Shown piece by piece: positions 15,290-24,260 of a DNA stretch of 36,490 nucleotides (the first letter of the stretch is position 1; each line of letters starts with the position of its first letter). This DNA is from CAZKZZ01 sp964557375 (GTDB lineage Bacteria; Spirochaetota; Spirochaetia; SPDA01; CAZJBZ01). The DNA lies in NCBI GenBank assembly GCA_964557375.1, contig CAZKZZ010000021.1:1-36490 (forward strand), given 5' to 3'. The notes under the pieces were generated by a model. That model saw only the letters and a program-made list of their open reading frames with translations, was not told the DNA's origin and ran no database searches. Made by a program: the position numbers and the translations under genes.

Positions 15290-16969
15290 ATGATGAAGAA
15301 GCTTCTTTTATTCCTCCTTGTCGGAACCCTCTTTTCGTCACCCTGCTTTGCGCATCCCGGGTTTTGGGAAAGCGGTTCGAGTGAAGAGGTAGTGACTCGA
15401 CTCCTCGATGAAATGAGCGATGAGGAGATGCTCGGACAGCTTTTAATGTTCGGTTTCGGGGGCACGACCCCTTCGCGGGAAATCATGGACTTTATCAGTG
15501 AGCGTTATATCGGAGGAATAAAGATTTTTGGGTGGAACGTATCTACCCTCCCCCGGCTTGTCAAAACAGTGGGAGAAATGCAGAAAAAGGCCGAAGAAAC
15601 TCCTCATCAAATACCTCTTCTCATAGCAACGGACCAGGAGGGGGGCTGGGTACGCCATGTAAAGGAGGAGACATCCATTACTCCCGGCAACCTCGCTATC
15701 GGAGCTACCGGCCTCCCCTACGATGCCTACATGACCGGCTACTACATCGGTCAGGAGTTAAAAGCACTCGGGATCAACATGAACTTTGCGCCAACGGTGG
15801 ATGTATATACCAATCCCGCGGCACATGTCATAGGCCCGCGCGCGTTCTCCCAGGACCCTGTCATGTCCGGCCAGCTTGCCGTAGCGTACTATCACGGCAT
15901 GAAGGAAGCGGGTGTTATCTGTACTGCAAAACATTTTCCCGGCCACGGAAACGCGGATAAAGATTCTCACGGTGCCCTGCCGATAATAAAATCATCACTC
16001 GATGAACTATGGGAAAATGACCTTGTACCGTATCGATTTCTCGTCAAAGAAGGGGTCCCTGCTATTATGAGCGGCCATCTCGCGTTCCCTGAAATTACCG
16101 GCGATGAGACGCCGAGTTCTCTCTCGGCCTTTTTTCAAACCGAACTGCTCCGTGACCGGCTCGGGTTCGAGGGACTGCTCATAACGGATGATTTGCGGAT
16201 GCACGGTGTGACCCAAACCGGATTCGGTGATGTTGAAATCGCCCGCCGGGCGGTCGAATCAGGGGCCGACATCATCATGCTTTCAGGTACTCCTGAACTG
16301 CAGAAACAGGTATGTGACCGATTTTTGTCCCTTATGAAAACAGATAAAGAGTTTCATTCCAGGGTCCGGGAAGCTGCAAAACGGGTACTTACGGTCAAAG
16401 CCGATTATTTAAGAGGCGAGTCGAGCGTACCGCTCTACCCGGATGAAGAACAACTCACTGACCACATACCCAATCCTGAAGGGAAAAAGTTTTTTTTTGA
16501 GCTGGCCTGCAGAAGTGTCACCGTTATTAGAGAGGAGCTTCTCCCCTTTCGACCGGAAGAAGAGGAGAAAGTCCTCCTTACCGGACAGTACCGAGAGTTT
16601 ATAGAGGCAGGAAAAAATCGGTTTCCACAGGCGGATGAATATTATTTCCCCTACAGCCCATTTTACTATTCGCTAAGCAGTTACAAAAACAGACTTGTAC
16701 GAATGGCAGACAGGTATGATACGATAGTTTTCTGTCTGTCCAATCCCAACAGCCTCGATATCCTCAAAAGCCTCGAAGAGACGGAAGCGGAGATTATTGT
16801 CTTTTCCGTTCTCACGCCGATCTATCTCCGGGAAACATCTTGGGTAAAAACGGCAATTGCCGTCTACGGTGTGGGAGAAGATTCTTTTAACGCGGGTTTC
16901 GCCGTGCTCGCCGGCGATTATAAGGCGGAGAGTACATTACCGATATCAATTACTTCCGGAGAGCATTGA
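15290..16969 (+). CDS. Secreted glycoside hydrolase family 3 (NagZ-type beta-N-acetylhexosaminidase)
   Basis: Protein of 559 residues with a signal peptide (MKKLLLFLLVGTLFSS, cleavage near CFA-HP); the ATG pair at 15290/15293 gives equivalent starts. The GH3 catalytic barrel has the NagZ signature KHFPGHG, then DSHG, providing the His-Asp general-acid dyad, and the nucleophile Asp in LLITDDLRMHGVT. Upstream, QEGGWVRH and NFAPTVDV are also typical. The C-terminal third (about residues 400-559) resembles the second GH3 domain. NagZ-type enzymes remove terminal GlcNAc or related sugars and serve in peptidoglycan recycling; an exported version would work in the periplasm. The stop overlaps the TTG start of the GNAT gene. 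Confidence 0.9.
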   Translation: MMKKLLLFLLVGTLFSSPCFAHPGFWESGSSEEVVTRLLDEMSDEEMLGQLLMFGFGGTTPSREIMDFISERYIGGIKIFGWNVSTLPRLVKTVGEMQKKAEETPHQIPLLIATDQEGGWVRHVKEETSITPGNLAIGATGLPYDAYMTGYYIGQELKALGINMNFAPTVDVYTNPAAHVIGPRAFSQDPVMSGQLAVAYYHGMKEAGVICTAKHFPGHGNADKDSHGALPIIKSSLDELWENDLVPYRFLVKEGVPAIMSGHLAFPEITGDETPSSLSAFFQTELLRDRLGFEGLLITDDLRMHGVTQTGFGDVEIARRAVESGADIIMLSGTPELQKQVCDRFLSLMKTDKEFHSRVREAAKRVLTVKADYLRGESSVPLYPDEEQLTDHIPNPEGKKFFFELACRSVTVIREELLPFRPEEEEKVLLTGQYREFIEAGKNRFPQADEYYFPYSPFYYSLSSYKNRLVRMADRYDTIVFCLSNPNSLDILKSLEETEAEIIVFSVLTPIYLRETSWVKTAIAVYGVGEDSFNAGFAVLAGDYKAESTLPISITSGEH

Positions 16970-17838
16970 TTGTTTTGGGATGGCACCTGCTTACCCGAAA
17001 AGACGTTAAACACCTCATCCCCTTTTTGACCGAAAAAGAGTGGGCCTGCATGACCCTTTCCTCGCAGCTTGCCAAAGCTCCCCGACTCGGGGGTGATTTT
17101 TCACCGCTGCGCACACCGATCTACGTGTACGCGGATGAACAGAAGCGTACAATTCACGGAGTATTGGCCTTTCTCAAACGTGGAATCGTCGTCCCTTATT
17201 GGTTCGAACCCGGAGCAGTACGTTTAAACGGAGATATCACCGGAATTATCCGAAAAAAAGAGAACCTCATCAACACGGTTTTAGGCCGGACCTGCTGTGT
17301 CGGAGAAATGGAGACGGTAATAAGGAGATCACCGATCGAGGTCAATTACAAAACAATGATTATGAACGGGGAGCTGCAAGACTATACGGTTACCCCGCCG
17401 TATACAGACATCGAAATAAAACAGGCGACTCCGAATGACGCGGACAGGCTGTTCGATCTCCAGGAAGGGTATGAAAAGGAAGAGGTACTTATCGATCCGG
17501 CGCGATTCAATCCGAGAAGCTGTCTGCTCCATCTCAAACAGATTTTAGAGGAGCAGCTCGTCTATTACATTGAGTTCGACGGCATACCCATCGCAAAAGC
17601 AGGAACAAACGCACTGGGGTTCGAGTACTGTCAATTAGGCGGAGTGTATACGGACGTACGGTTTCGAAACAGGGGGATCGCTACGTTTCTCATCCGCTAT
17701 TTGACCAGGGAAATACTGCGCTATCGAAAAAAAGTCTCTCTTTTTGTAAAAGAACAAAACCATCCTGCAATCAATATGTACAAACGGTGCGGTTTTTCGC
17801 TGCAGGGAGATTTTAGAATCACCTATTACCGGGGATGA
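16966..17838 (+). CDS. GNAT family N-acetyltransferase
   Basis: Protein of 290 residues. The start is TTG 16966, overlapping the GH3 stop (TTGA), or TTG 16975, which sits better behind GGAGAG (16958-16963). The C-terminal half (about 150-290) is a GNAT fold: acetyl-CoA-binding strand-loop VYTDVRFRNRGIATFLIRYL (motif A with RNRGIA) and the motif B region NHPAINMYKRCGFSLQGDF. The N-terminal half has no motif I recognise but is similar in layout to two-domain GNATs. The substrate is unknown. Its coupling to a secreted hexosaminidase gene could mean a sugar- or cell-wall-related substrate, but this is only context. Confidence 0.87.
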   Translation: MIVLGWHLLTRKDVKHLIPFLTEKEWACMTLSSQLAKAPRLGGDFSPLRTPIYVYADEQKRTIHGVLAFLKRGIVVPYWFEPGAVRLNGDITGIIRKKENLINTVLGRTCCVGEMETVIRRSPIEVNYKTMIMNGELQDYTVTPPYTDIEIKQATPNDADRLFDLQEGYEKEEVLIDPARFNPRSCLLHLKQILEEQLVYYIEFDGIPIAKAGTNALGFEYCQLGGVYTDVRFRNRGIATFLIRYLTREILRYRKKVSLFVKEQNHPAINMYKRCGFSLQGDFRITYYRG

Positions 17839-17844
17839 CCGAAT

Positions 17845-17853
17845 CCCCCCCCC
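17845..17853 (+). repeat. C9 homopolymer between the GNAT gene and glgA
   Basis: Nine consecutive C residues end 4 bases before a TTGACC element that may be the -35 of glgA. The tract is outside coding sequence and is a possible slippage site. Confidence 0.75.
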
Positions 17854-17857
17854 TGCG

Positions 17858-17886
17858 TTGACCCTTAGAGACAGATATGGTTCAAT
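17858..17886 (+). promoter_or_regulatory. Weak candidate promoter of glgA
   Basis: TTGACC (17858-17863), a 17-base spacer and TTCAAT (17881-17886), the latter lacking the important second-position A. The -10 ends 7 bases before the glgA ATG. No ribosome site is visible for glgA. Confidence 0.25.
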
Positions 17887-17893
17887 TAATAGT

Positions 17894-19375
17894 ATGAATG
17901 TTCTCATGGTCACCAGCGAAGCAGTGCCGTTTGCAAAAGCAGGGGGCTTAGCCGATGTCGTTTCTTCGCTTTCCGCCTCACTTGCTGCTGAGGACCTCTC
18001 CTGTGATGTAAAAGTGGTTATGCCGCTCTACGGTAGTGTCGACAGGGCCGGTCTAAAGGATACCGGTACGGTCCTCTCCGTCCCCGACGGCTACGATGAA
18101 CACGAACTTCGGCTCTTCGAGCAGACACTGCCGCATACGAGCGTTCCGGTCTATTTTCTCGAAAATCCCGCCCTGTTCGGCAGACCCGGAATTTACGGGG
18201 AACGGGATACTCCGGAGTACAGGGACAATCCCCGCCGATTTTCCGTACTAAACCGTGCCGTATTCGAGCTCTGCCGCAGGCTGGAATGGATTCCGGATGT
18301 TCTCCACTGCCACGACTGGCCGTCAGCTCTTGCACCGGCCTACCTGAACAGCTGTGAGAAAACCGGGGCATTCCGGGACACCGCATCGGTGTTTACTATT
18401 CACAACCTCGGGTATCAGGGGCTCTTTTCCAAACACGATATCCATTATACCGGCCTTTTCCCCGAAATGTTCCGTGACCCCGATACGCCCTATAAAGGAA
18501 TCCTCAATTTTCTCCAGACAGGGCTCATCCATGCGGACGTGTTGACTACAGTCTCTCCCACATATGCAGCGGAAATCCAGACCCCTGAACACGGTTTTAC
18601 CATGGACAAGCTTCTTTCCCGAAGGAAAGATGATCTTTTTGGGATTTTAAACGGCATCGATTACGAGGAATGGGACCCGGAGCATGACCCGTTGATCCCG
18701 TTCCATTTTTCCCATCAAAATCTGACGAACAAGAAAAAAGTAAAAGCGTTCCTTCAGCGCAAATGCGGGTTCCCCGAATCGGAGACTGTCCCGCTCGTGG
18801 GGATGGTAAGCCGTCTCGTGGAACAGAAAGGCTTCGCCGAACTGTGCGGACCGGGTTACGGCAGCTTAGAGCGGATCTGCCGAGACATGGATATCCAGGT
18901 TGTCATAATCGGGACGGGCGAACGGTGGTGCGAAGATGAACTGAATCGGCTGCGGGAGGTACTCCCCAATCTCCACGCCTTTCTCGAGTTCAACAACAGG
19001 ATGGCCCACCTCATTGAGGCCGGGAGTGATTTCTTTCTCATGCCGAGTGAATATGAACCGTGCGGGCTGAATCAGCTCTACTCGCTGCGGTACGGCACGC
19101 TTCCTATCGTAAACCGGACGGGAGGATTGGCGGATACGGTCGTACCGTATTCTTATCAGTCCACTGTCGGGGATGCCACCGGGTTTCATTTGGATGAGCT
19201 TACTCCGGAGGGGATTTACCACACAGTCAAACGAGTTCTTGCGCTCTATGCGGACAACCCGGAACAGATACAACAGATGCGTGTTAATGCCATGCAGCGC
19301 CGTTTTTCCTGGGAGAGGAGTGCACACGCTTACAGTGACCTCTACGCGAAGGCCGTAGAGCGTAAGCGGAAGTGA
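17894..19375 (+). CDS. glgA: Glycogen synthase GlgA (GT5)
   Basis: Transfers glucose from ADP-glucose to the growing alpha-1,4-glucan; cytoplasmic. From the ATG at 17894 the protein has 493 residues and begins NVLMVTSEAVPFAKAGGLAD; the KAGGL motif is the ADP-glucose site. VFTIHNLGYQGLF, the TVSPTYA block and GILNGIDYEEWDP are conserved GT5 elements. The C-terminal GT-B domain carries MVSRLVEQKGF and the signature SEYEPCGLNQLYSLRYGTLP. An upstream TTG at 17858 is in frame but the sequence between is not family-like. The partner glgC lies 3.6 kb away on the same strand beyond the helicase-exonuclease pair. The gene ends 17 bases from the convergent exonuclease gene. Confidence 0.96.
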   Translation: MNVLMVTSEAVPFAKAGGLADVVSSLSASLAAEDLSCDVKVVMPLYGSVDRAGLKDTGTVLSVPDGYDEHELRLFEQTLPHTSVPVYFLENPALFGRPGIYGERDTPEYRDNPRRFSVLNRAVFELCRRLEWIPDVLHCHDWPSALAPAYLNSCEKTGAFRDTASVFTIHNLGYQGLFSKHDIHYTGLFPEMFRDPDTPYKGILNFLQTGLIHADVLTTVSPTYAAEIQTPEHGFTMDKLLSRRKDDLFGILNGIDYEEWDPEHDPLIPFHFSHQNLTNKKKVKAFLQRKCGFPESETVPLVGMVSRLVEQKGFAELCGPGYGSLERICRDMDIQVVIIGTGERWCEDELNRLREVLPNLHAFLEFNNRMAHLIEAGSDFFLMPSEYEPCGLNQLYSLRYGTLPIVNRTGGLADTVVPYSYQSTVGDATGFHLDELTPEGIYHTVKRVLALYADNPEQIQQMRVNAMQRRFSWERSAHAYSDLYAKAVERKRK

Positions 19376-19392
19376 GGAAGAAACCGGTTAAT

Positions 19393-20568
19393 TCACGATA
19401 TCCGGTGTATTTTCCGCTCGATCTTTCGCTCCAGCCGCTGTTTTCGCCGTTTCAATTCCGAGCGGACATCCCTCATTACTGCATATTTCTCGAGGAGCGT
19501 GTCGACAATCGGTAATGCCCGATCAGGTTCTTTTACACGGTGCTCGAAGTACTTTGCCAGCTCCACCCCTGCAAACAAGGACGCACCGTCTTTCCACATC
19601 GCTTCCCACACCACTACCGCCTCTTCCCATCTGCCCTGCCGCTTCAGCAAGAGGCTCAAGTTCTTTCCGGACCGATGATCTCCGGCTTCGAAACAGGAGG
19701 CGAGAAGCTTTTCTCCGTTGTCGTCGCCCCGGGCGGCGAGATAATTGCCCAATGAACGGCCGTCTATATCGCCGCTGTTTTTCGGTTCAGTGAGGATGCC
19801 GTTGATTTTTCCGTAGAGATGTACTAAAGAGACGATGTCCTGCCGGTTGTGCTCGAATACGGCAGCGAGCTGACCGGTTTTTCCCGTGTTTAGATAGGAG
19901 AAGTAGAGATCGGGTACCATGAATCCGGGAACATCGAGCTTGCGGGAAAGACCCAACACCTGCTCCTCGATATTTCCGAGAGAGCACGCTCCGATGCGGT
20001 TTTTCCACAGCCGTCTCGAATGGTGAAGCAGGTCGACCTGATGAACGAACCGAAAATCAATGCGGTGCATTAGAAACTTTGATTCGAGAAGCCTGCTGTC
20101 GAAGCTCTTTCCATTGTAGGAGACGTACACAGCTTCCTCGCACAACCGCTCACAGATGAGTTGTAAAAATTCGTTTTCACCGGGGAAATCGGCTAAAAAG
20201 TACTGCTCGGTGGTAAGTTCGTCCCCTTCAACCCGCCCGAAACCGGCGAGAAAAACAACATTACCCACCCCGCCGCTCAATCCGGTGGTCTCCAAATCGA
20301 AGAATACCACCCGGGGCGCACCCGGAGGCACGGCCGGAGGCCCNNNNNNNNNNNNNNNNNNNNNNNNNNNNNNNNNNNNNNNNNNNNNNNNNNNNNNNNN
20401 NNNNNNNNNNNNNNNNNNNNNNNNNNNNNNNNNNNNNNNNNNNGACCCGGGGAGATCAGGCCGCAGAGGGGCGTGCTCCTCGGGCCGTACGATCTTGCCT
20501 CCCCCCTTCTCCTGCAGTTCTCGTATAGCAGCGAGTCTGCCGCTCAAACTGCCCCGTTCTTTACCCAC
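19393..20568 (-). CDS. mrfB: YprB/MrfB-type DEDDh exonuclease, interrupted by scaffold gap
   Basis: RNase H-fold exonuclease related to B. subtilis YprB (MrfB), which works with MrfA in mitomycin-damage repair. Active-site elements are visible: FFDLETTG (D and E), YVSYNGKSFDSRLL (D) and EHNRQDIVSL (H and D), the DEDDh pattern. The C-terminal 130 residues are helical (LLLKRQGRWEEAVVVWEAMW), probably TPR-like. I place the start at GTG 20568, which overlaps the helicase stop (GTGGGTAA) and has GGAGGG 5 bases upstream (20574-20579). Frames further upstream are not family-like. The N run at 20344-20443 falls between residues about 42 and 75. The frame reads through only because of the nominal gap length; the real length is unknown. 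Residues beside the gap are Pro- and Gly-rich. Confidence 0.88.
   Translation of the reverse strand: MGKERGSLSGRLAAIRELQEKGGGKIVRPEEHAPLRPDLPGXXXXXXXXXXXXXXXXXXXXXXXXXXXXXXXXXXGPPAVPPGAPRVVFFDLETTGLSGGVGNVVFLAGFGRVEGDELTTEQYFLADFPGENEFLQLICERLCEEAVYVSYNGKSFDSRLLESKFLMHRIDFRFVHQVDLLHHSRRLWKNRIGACSLGNIEEQVLGLSRKLDVPGFMVPDLYFSYLNTGKTGQLAAVFEHNRQDIVSLVHLYGKINGILTEPKNSGDIDGRSLGNYLAARGDDNGEKLLASCFEAGDHRSGKNLSLLLKRQGRWEEAVVVWEAMWKDGASLFAGVELAKYFEHRVKEPDRALPIVDTLLEKYAVMRDVRSELKRRKQRLERKIERKIHRIS
20344..20443. other. Assembly gap (100 N)
   Basis: Exactly 100 N, the conventional length for a gap of unknown size. It lies inside the exonuclease gene, between GC-rich low-complexity flanks. Confidence 0.99.
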
Positions 20569-22888
20569 TCGGTCCCTCCGAAGATTCCATCCACCCGCGC
20601 AGAAAGCCGATAATTTCATGTTTCGGATTGTGCGCCGGAGGTGCCGGTCCGGCAATATCCTTCGGGGCTTCCGGCCCGATGCAGGAGGGGCACCCCCGCT
20701 CGCACGGGCAGGAGATGACCAGTTCATAGCAGGCGGGTATGATCTTATCGATATTGTGCACGAACCCTTCCGAGAGGCCTGTCCCGCCGGGGTACATATC
20801 GTAGATGTAGAGGGCGGGACAATCGAAATGGGGGTCTTTGAGCCGCTCGGCAACCCCGATATCCCGTGCATCGCAGAGGAGAAATACGGGAGCGACATTT
20901 TTGATGAGGGTCCCGAGCTTTCCGATGATCAGTTCCTGAATATATTCACTGAACGAGTGAAAGATGGATCCGGCCGAGGTATCTTCTGTAAACAGCAGGG
21001 CGCTGCTCCTGGTGTGCATCTCTTCTTCGGGCAGAAAGATATCACCATATCCTACGTTTTCATGGGTGTGATACCGCAGTTTTTTGAATTTCGCGACCTG
21101 AGAGCGGACGAGAACATCACCGATTACGATATGTACCTCTGCACCGGTGCTCCGAGAATCCTCCTCGAGCACTTTGATATCGGTTTTTACGATTGCGTCG
21201 GTATAGAAGTTGACATCGGTCGATTCGACAAAACACTTCCCGTTTTCAATATCGAGCTTGCCCACCATAAACTGGTCGCCCCGGTGGATATACACCGCGC
21301 CCTCGAAGAGCAGTTCTTTTGCGGAGGGCCGGTCCATCTCCCCGATTACCGCGTTCTTACCTTTTGTGGTGTCGATGATAATCACATTCTCCGAAGAGGC
21401 GCTTCGCAGAGATATCTGTTCGGACGGATAGGACCGTTCGGACCAGTACCATGCCCCTTCCGTGTACCGCACGATGCCGCTCTCCTCCAAGTAGGCGAGT
21501 AATTCCTCTACCGGACCGCCGAACTGCTCCCCCTCCTTGAAGGGAAGTTCGAAAACGGCGCATTTGAGATGGTCGAGGAGTATGTAGATGTTGTCCGGAT
21601 CCACCCAGGCCGATTCGGGAGACTGTGAGAAAAAATATTCGGGGTGCCGTACCATGTACTGATCGGCAGGAGAGGCCGAAGCGATCATCACCGCGAGGGA
21701 TTCCTCGTTTCGTCTTCCCGCCCGTCCCGCCTGCTGCCAGGCGGAAGCGATGGAGCCGGGAAGTCCCGCGAGAACAGCTGCATCGAGACGTCCGATATCG
21801 ATTCCGAGCTCCAGTGCATTTGTCGAAACCACACCGTTAATCGAACCGTCTCGCAGTCCTTTCTCAATGGCCCGCCGTTCGTTGGGCAGGTAGCCCCCCC
21901 GGTACGGCTCCACCCGTATTCTGCTGTCATTTGTATACACATTTGCCAGGCTGCTGTTGATGTACGAGGCAATGAGTTCGGTCCTCACCCGGGAGCGGGC
22001 AAACACGATGGTCTTTATGCCCTCTTTTAGAAACCGGAGAGCGAGCTTTTGGGACTCCCCCACAACGCCTTTGCGGATCCCCTGTACTCTGTCGACCAAC
22101 GGGGGATTGTAGAGAACGACGTTTTTCTTCCCGGAAGGGGCGCCGTTGTTGTCGACGAGAGTGACGTTATCCTCGATAATCCGCTCCGCGAGCTGGGCGG
22201 GGTTTCCGATAGTAGCAGAGCAGCAGACAAAAAGCGGTTCGCTGCCGTAAAACCGGGCAATCCGCTTGAGCCGGCGTACGACATTGGTCATGTGAGAGCC
22301 GAATACACCCCGGTAGGTGTGTACCTCATCGATTACCACAACGCGCAGGGCACTCATAAAGGAAATCCATTTGGGATGGTTGGGCAGAATCCCGGTGTGG
22401 AGCATGTCTGGATTGGAGATGACGATTCTGCCCGTTGTTCTTGCAGCTACCCGCACGGATGACGGTGTGTCCCCGTCATAGGTGTTAACTTTAACAGGGA
22501 GCGCACCTTCTTCGATAATCCCGTTCAATTCCGCCTGCTGGTCCTGGGAGAGCGCCTTGGTGGGGAAGAGAAACAGTGCCCGCGCGCTCTCATCCTCGAG
22601 AAGTTTCTGGAGAACCGGAAGATTGTAGCAGAGGGTCTTTCCGGAAGCGGTAGGGGTGACCACTACAATGTGATTCCCCGCCTCTACCTGCTCGAAACTG
22701 GTCAACTGATGGGTATAGAGCCTTTCAATGCCCCTGCCCTGGAGAGATTTTTTCAGCAGCGGATGGAGGCCTTCGGGCAGCGGGGTATACCGGCCCTCTT
22801 TTTTCGGTATTGGTTCCCAATGGGCAACCGAAGAGAGAAACACTTCATCCCGGGTGAGTTCATCTAAGAGTGATTTCAAAGACGCCAT
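20561..22888 (-). CDS. mrfA: MrfA/YprA-type superfamily 2 helicase with DUF1998
   Basis: DNA helicase of the YprA/MrfA family, linked in B. subtilis to a UvrABC-independent repair route for mitomycin C lesions. From the ATG at 22888 there are 775 residues; a GTG at 22939 would add 17. Helicase motifs are visible: Walker A VVTPTASGKT, DEVH box VVVIDEVHTYRG, SAT in CCSATIGNP, and motif VI QQAGRAGRRN. The C-terminal DUF1998 zinc site is CPCERGCPSCIGPE with four cysteines. The final bases overlap the exonuclease GTG, so helicase and exonuclease are translationally coupled. The gene is divergent from glgC, with overlapping upstream regions. No Shine-Dalgarno precedes ATG 22888. Confidence 0.93.
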   Translation of the reverse strand: MASLKSLLDELTRDEVFLSSVAHWEPIPKKEGRYTPLPEGLHPLLKKSLQGRGIERLYTHQLTSFEQVEAGNHIVVVTPTASGKTLCYNLPVLQKLLEDESARALFLFPTKALSQDQQAELNGIIEEGALPVKVNTYDGDTPSSVRVAARTTGRIVISNPDMLHTGILPNHPKWISFMSALRVVVIDEVHTYRGVFGSHMTNVVRRLKRIARFYGSEPLFVCCSATIGNPAQLAERIIEDNVTLVDNNGAPSGKKNVVLYNPPLVDRVQGIRKGVVGESQKLALRFLKEGIKTIVFARSRVRTELIASYINSSLANVYTNDSRIRVEPYRGGYLPNERRAIEKGLRDGSINGVVSTNALELGIDIGRLDAAVLAGLPGSIASAWQQAGRAGRRNEESLAVMIASASPADQYMVRHPEYFFSQSPESAWVDPDNIYILLDHLKCAVFELPFKEGEQFGGPVEELLAYLEESGIVRYTEGAWYWSERSYPSEQISLRSASSENVIIIDTTKGKNAVIGEMDRPSAKELLFEGAVYIHRGDQFMVGKLDIENGKCFVESTDVNFYTDAIVKTDIKVLEEDSRSTGAEVHIVIGDVLVRSQVAKFKKLRYHTHENVGYGDIFLPEEEMHTRSSALLFTEDTSAGSIFHSFSEYIQELIIGKLGTLIKNVAPVFLLCDARDIGVAERLKDPHFDCPALYIYDMYPGGTGLSEGFVHNIDKIIPACYELVISCPCERGCPSCIGPEAPKDIAGPAPPAHNPKHEIIGFLRGWMESSEGPSG

Positions 22889-22894
22889 GGGTGG

Positions 22895-22924
22895 AGTGTA
22901 CCACTTTTTTGTTGCTCCACGCAA
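22895..22924 (-). promoter_or_regulatory. Candidate promoter of mrfA
   Basis: On the minus strand TTGCGT (22919-22924), an 18-base spacer and TACACT (22895-22900), the latter ending 6 bases before ATG 22888. The match is modest; the layout resembles the other candidate leaderless starts. Confidence 0.3.
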
Positions 22925-22931
22925 TCTTTGC

Positions 22932-22960
22932 TTGACCACGCTGTGGTCTCTTCTTAGTAT
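22932..22960 (+). promoter_or_regulatory. Promoter of glgC
   Basis: TTGACC (22932-22937), a 17-base spacer and TAGTAT (22955-22960). It is followed by a short leader containing the ribosome site GGGAGGAGG (22965-22973). Confidence 0.6.
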
Positions 22961-22979
22961 AAAAGGGAGGAGGCCGATT

Positions 22980-24260
22980 GTGGCACAAGTGTTATCGATT
23001 GTATTGGGCGGAGGTAAGGGGACCCGTCTCTATCCGCTTACAAAAGAACGGGCAAAACCCGCAGTACCTTTCGGGGGAAAATACAGATTGGTCGATATTC
23101 CGATTTCGAACTGTCTTCATGCCGATTTTAGGCGGATCTACATACTCACCCAGTTCAATTCCACATCCCTGCACCTGCACCTCGCTTCCACCTACATTTT
23201 CGATACATTCAGTACAGGTTTCGTAGAAATCCTGGCAGCGGAACAGACATTCGAAAACAACAGCTGGTATCAGGGTACGGCCGACGCGGTGCGTAAGAAC
23301 TTTATCCATTTTCACACCCAATCTCCCACCCACTACATCATACTCTCCGGCGACCAGCTCTACCGGATGGACCTCGGTGAAATGTTTGCTCAGCACGAGG
23401 AAACAGGAGCTGATATCACTGTGGCCACAACCACGGTCAACAGAGAAGACGCTTCCGATTTAGGCATTCTGCGAACGGACAAGAAGAGTATGGTAACCGA
23501 CTTTCTGGAAAAACCGGGAGCGGAAAAAAACATAGAAGATTTTAGAATTCCCAAGGAGCTCCATCCGGACACCGAGCAGTACATGCGGGGAAAGGAATAC
23601 CTCGCTTCGATGGGCATCTACATTTTCAATGCTGACACAATGGAAGAGCTGCTCGACAATGACTACACCGATTTCGGTCATGAAATTATCCCCATGGCCA
23701 TCGGAGAAAAAAAGGTGGATGCTTACATATATTCCGGTTTTTGGGAAGATATCGGAACGATCAAATCTTTTTACGAGACCAATATCAATCTAGCTTCACT
23801 CCAGCCGGATTTCAATTTCTACGATGAGAAAAACCCAATCTACACCCACAAACGGTATCTCCCCGCTTCAAAGTTCAACTTCTGTACGATTTCCGAATCC
23901 CTCACCGCAGAAGGGAGTATTATTACCAACGCATCGATTGTAAAATCCATAATAGGTATTCGTACTGTCATCGAATCCGGGGCCAACCTCGACGGGGTTA
24001 TCTGCATGGGCGAAGATTACTACGAAACGGAAGAACAGAAACAGGAAAACCGAGATAAAAACATCCCTCACATGGGAATCGGCAGGGCCTGCATTATCAA
24101 AAAGTCAATTATCGATAAAAACGCGCGGATCGGAGACGGGTGCAGAATCGGAATAGATGCCGGAAAGCGAGAAGACGGCGATTACGGCAACTATTACATC
24201 AGGGACGGGATCATACTCATTCCCAAAAAGGCGGTCATACCGCCGGGAACGGTCATTTAA
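22980..24260 (+). CDS. glgC: Glucose-1-phosphate adenylyltransferase GlgC
   Basis: Makes ADP-glucose from glucose-1-phosphate and ATP, the committed step of glycogen synthesis and the source of the GlgA substrate. The start is GTG 22980, set by the ribosome site GGGAGGAGG 6 bases upstream; the protein has 426 residues. The nucleotide-binding N-terminus is VLGGGKGTRLYPLTKERAKP, followed by the activator and substrate region GGKYRLVDIPISNCLHA. SGDQLYRMDL and the left-handed beta-helix C-terminus (GIGRACIIKKSIIDKNARIG) are also typical. The AVIPPGTVI ending is the usual GlgC C-terminus. Its stop overlaps the stop of the convergent Nudix gene at TTAA 24257-24260. Confidence 0.96.
   Translation: MAQVLSIVLGGGKGTRLYPLTKERAKPAVPFGGKYRLVDIPISNCLHADFRRIYILTQFNSTSLHLHLASTYIFDTFSTGFVEILAAEQTFENNSWYQGTADAVRKNFIHFHTQSPTHYIILSGDQLYRMDLGEMFAQHEETGADITVATTTVNREDASDLGILRTDKKSMVTDFLEKPGAEKNIEDFRIPKELHPDTEQYMRGKEYLASMGIYIFNADTMEELLDNDYTDFGHEIIPMAIGEKKVDAYIYSGFWEDIGTIKSFYETNINLASLQPDFNFYDEKNPIYTHKRYLPASKFNFCTISESLTAEGSIITNASIVKSIIGIRTVIESGANLDGVICMGEDYYETEEQKQENRDKNIPHMGIGRACIIKKSIIDKNARIGDGCRIGIDAGKREDGDYGNYYIRDGIILIPKKAVIPPGTVI

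Noticed and set aside
19381..19388. AACCGGTT palindrome at the glgA/exonuclease junction, repeated as TAACCGGTTA at 24258-24267 (glgC/Nudix)
   Set aside because: Short, no T tract, and ACCGGT-like words recur inside genes such as secA; probably chance.
20156..21502. 448-codon plus-strand frame spanning the N run, opposite the exonuclease and helicase
   Set aside because: It reads through the gap as X residues, looks like reversed helicase coding sequence and has no motif of its own.
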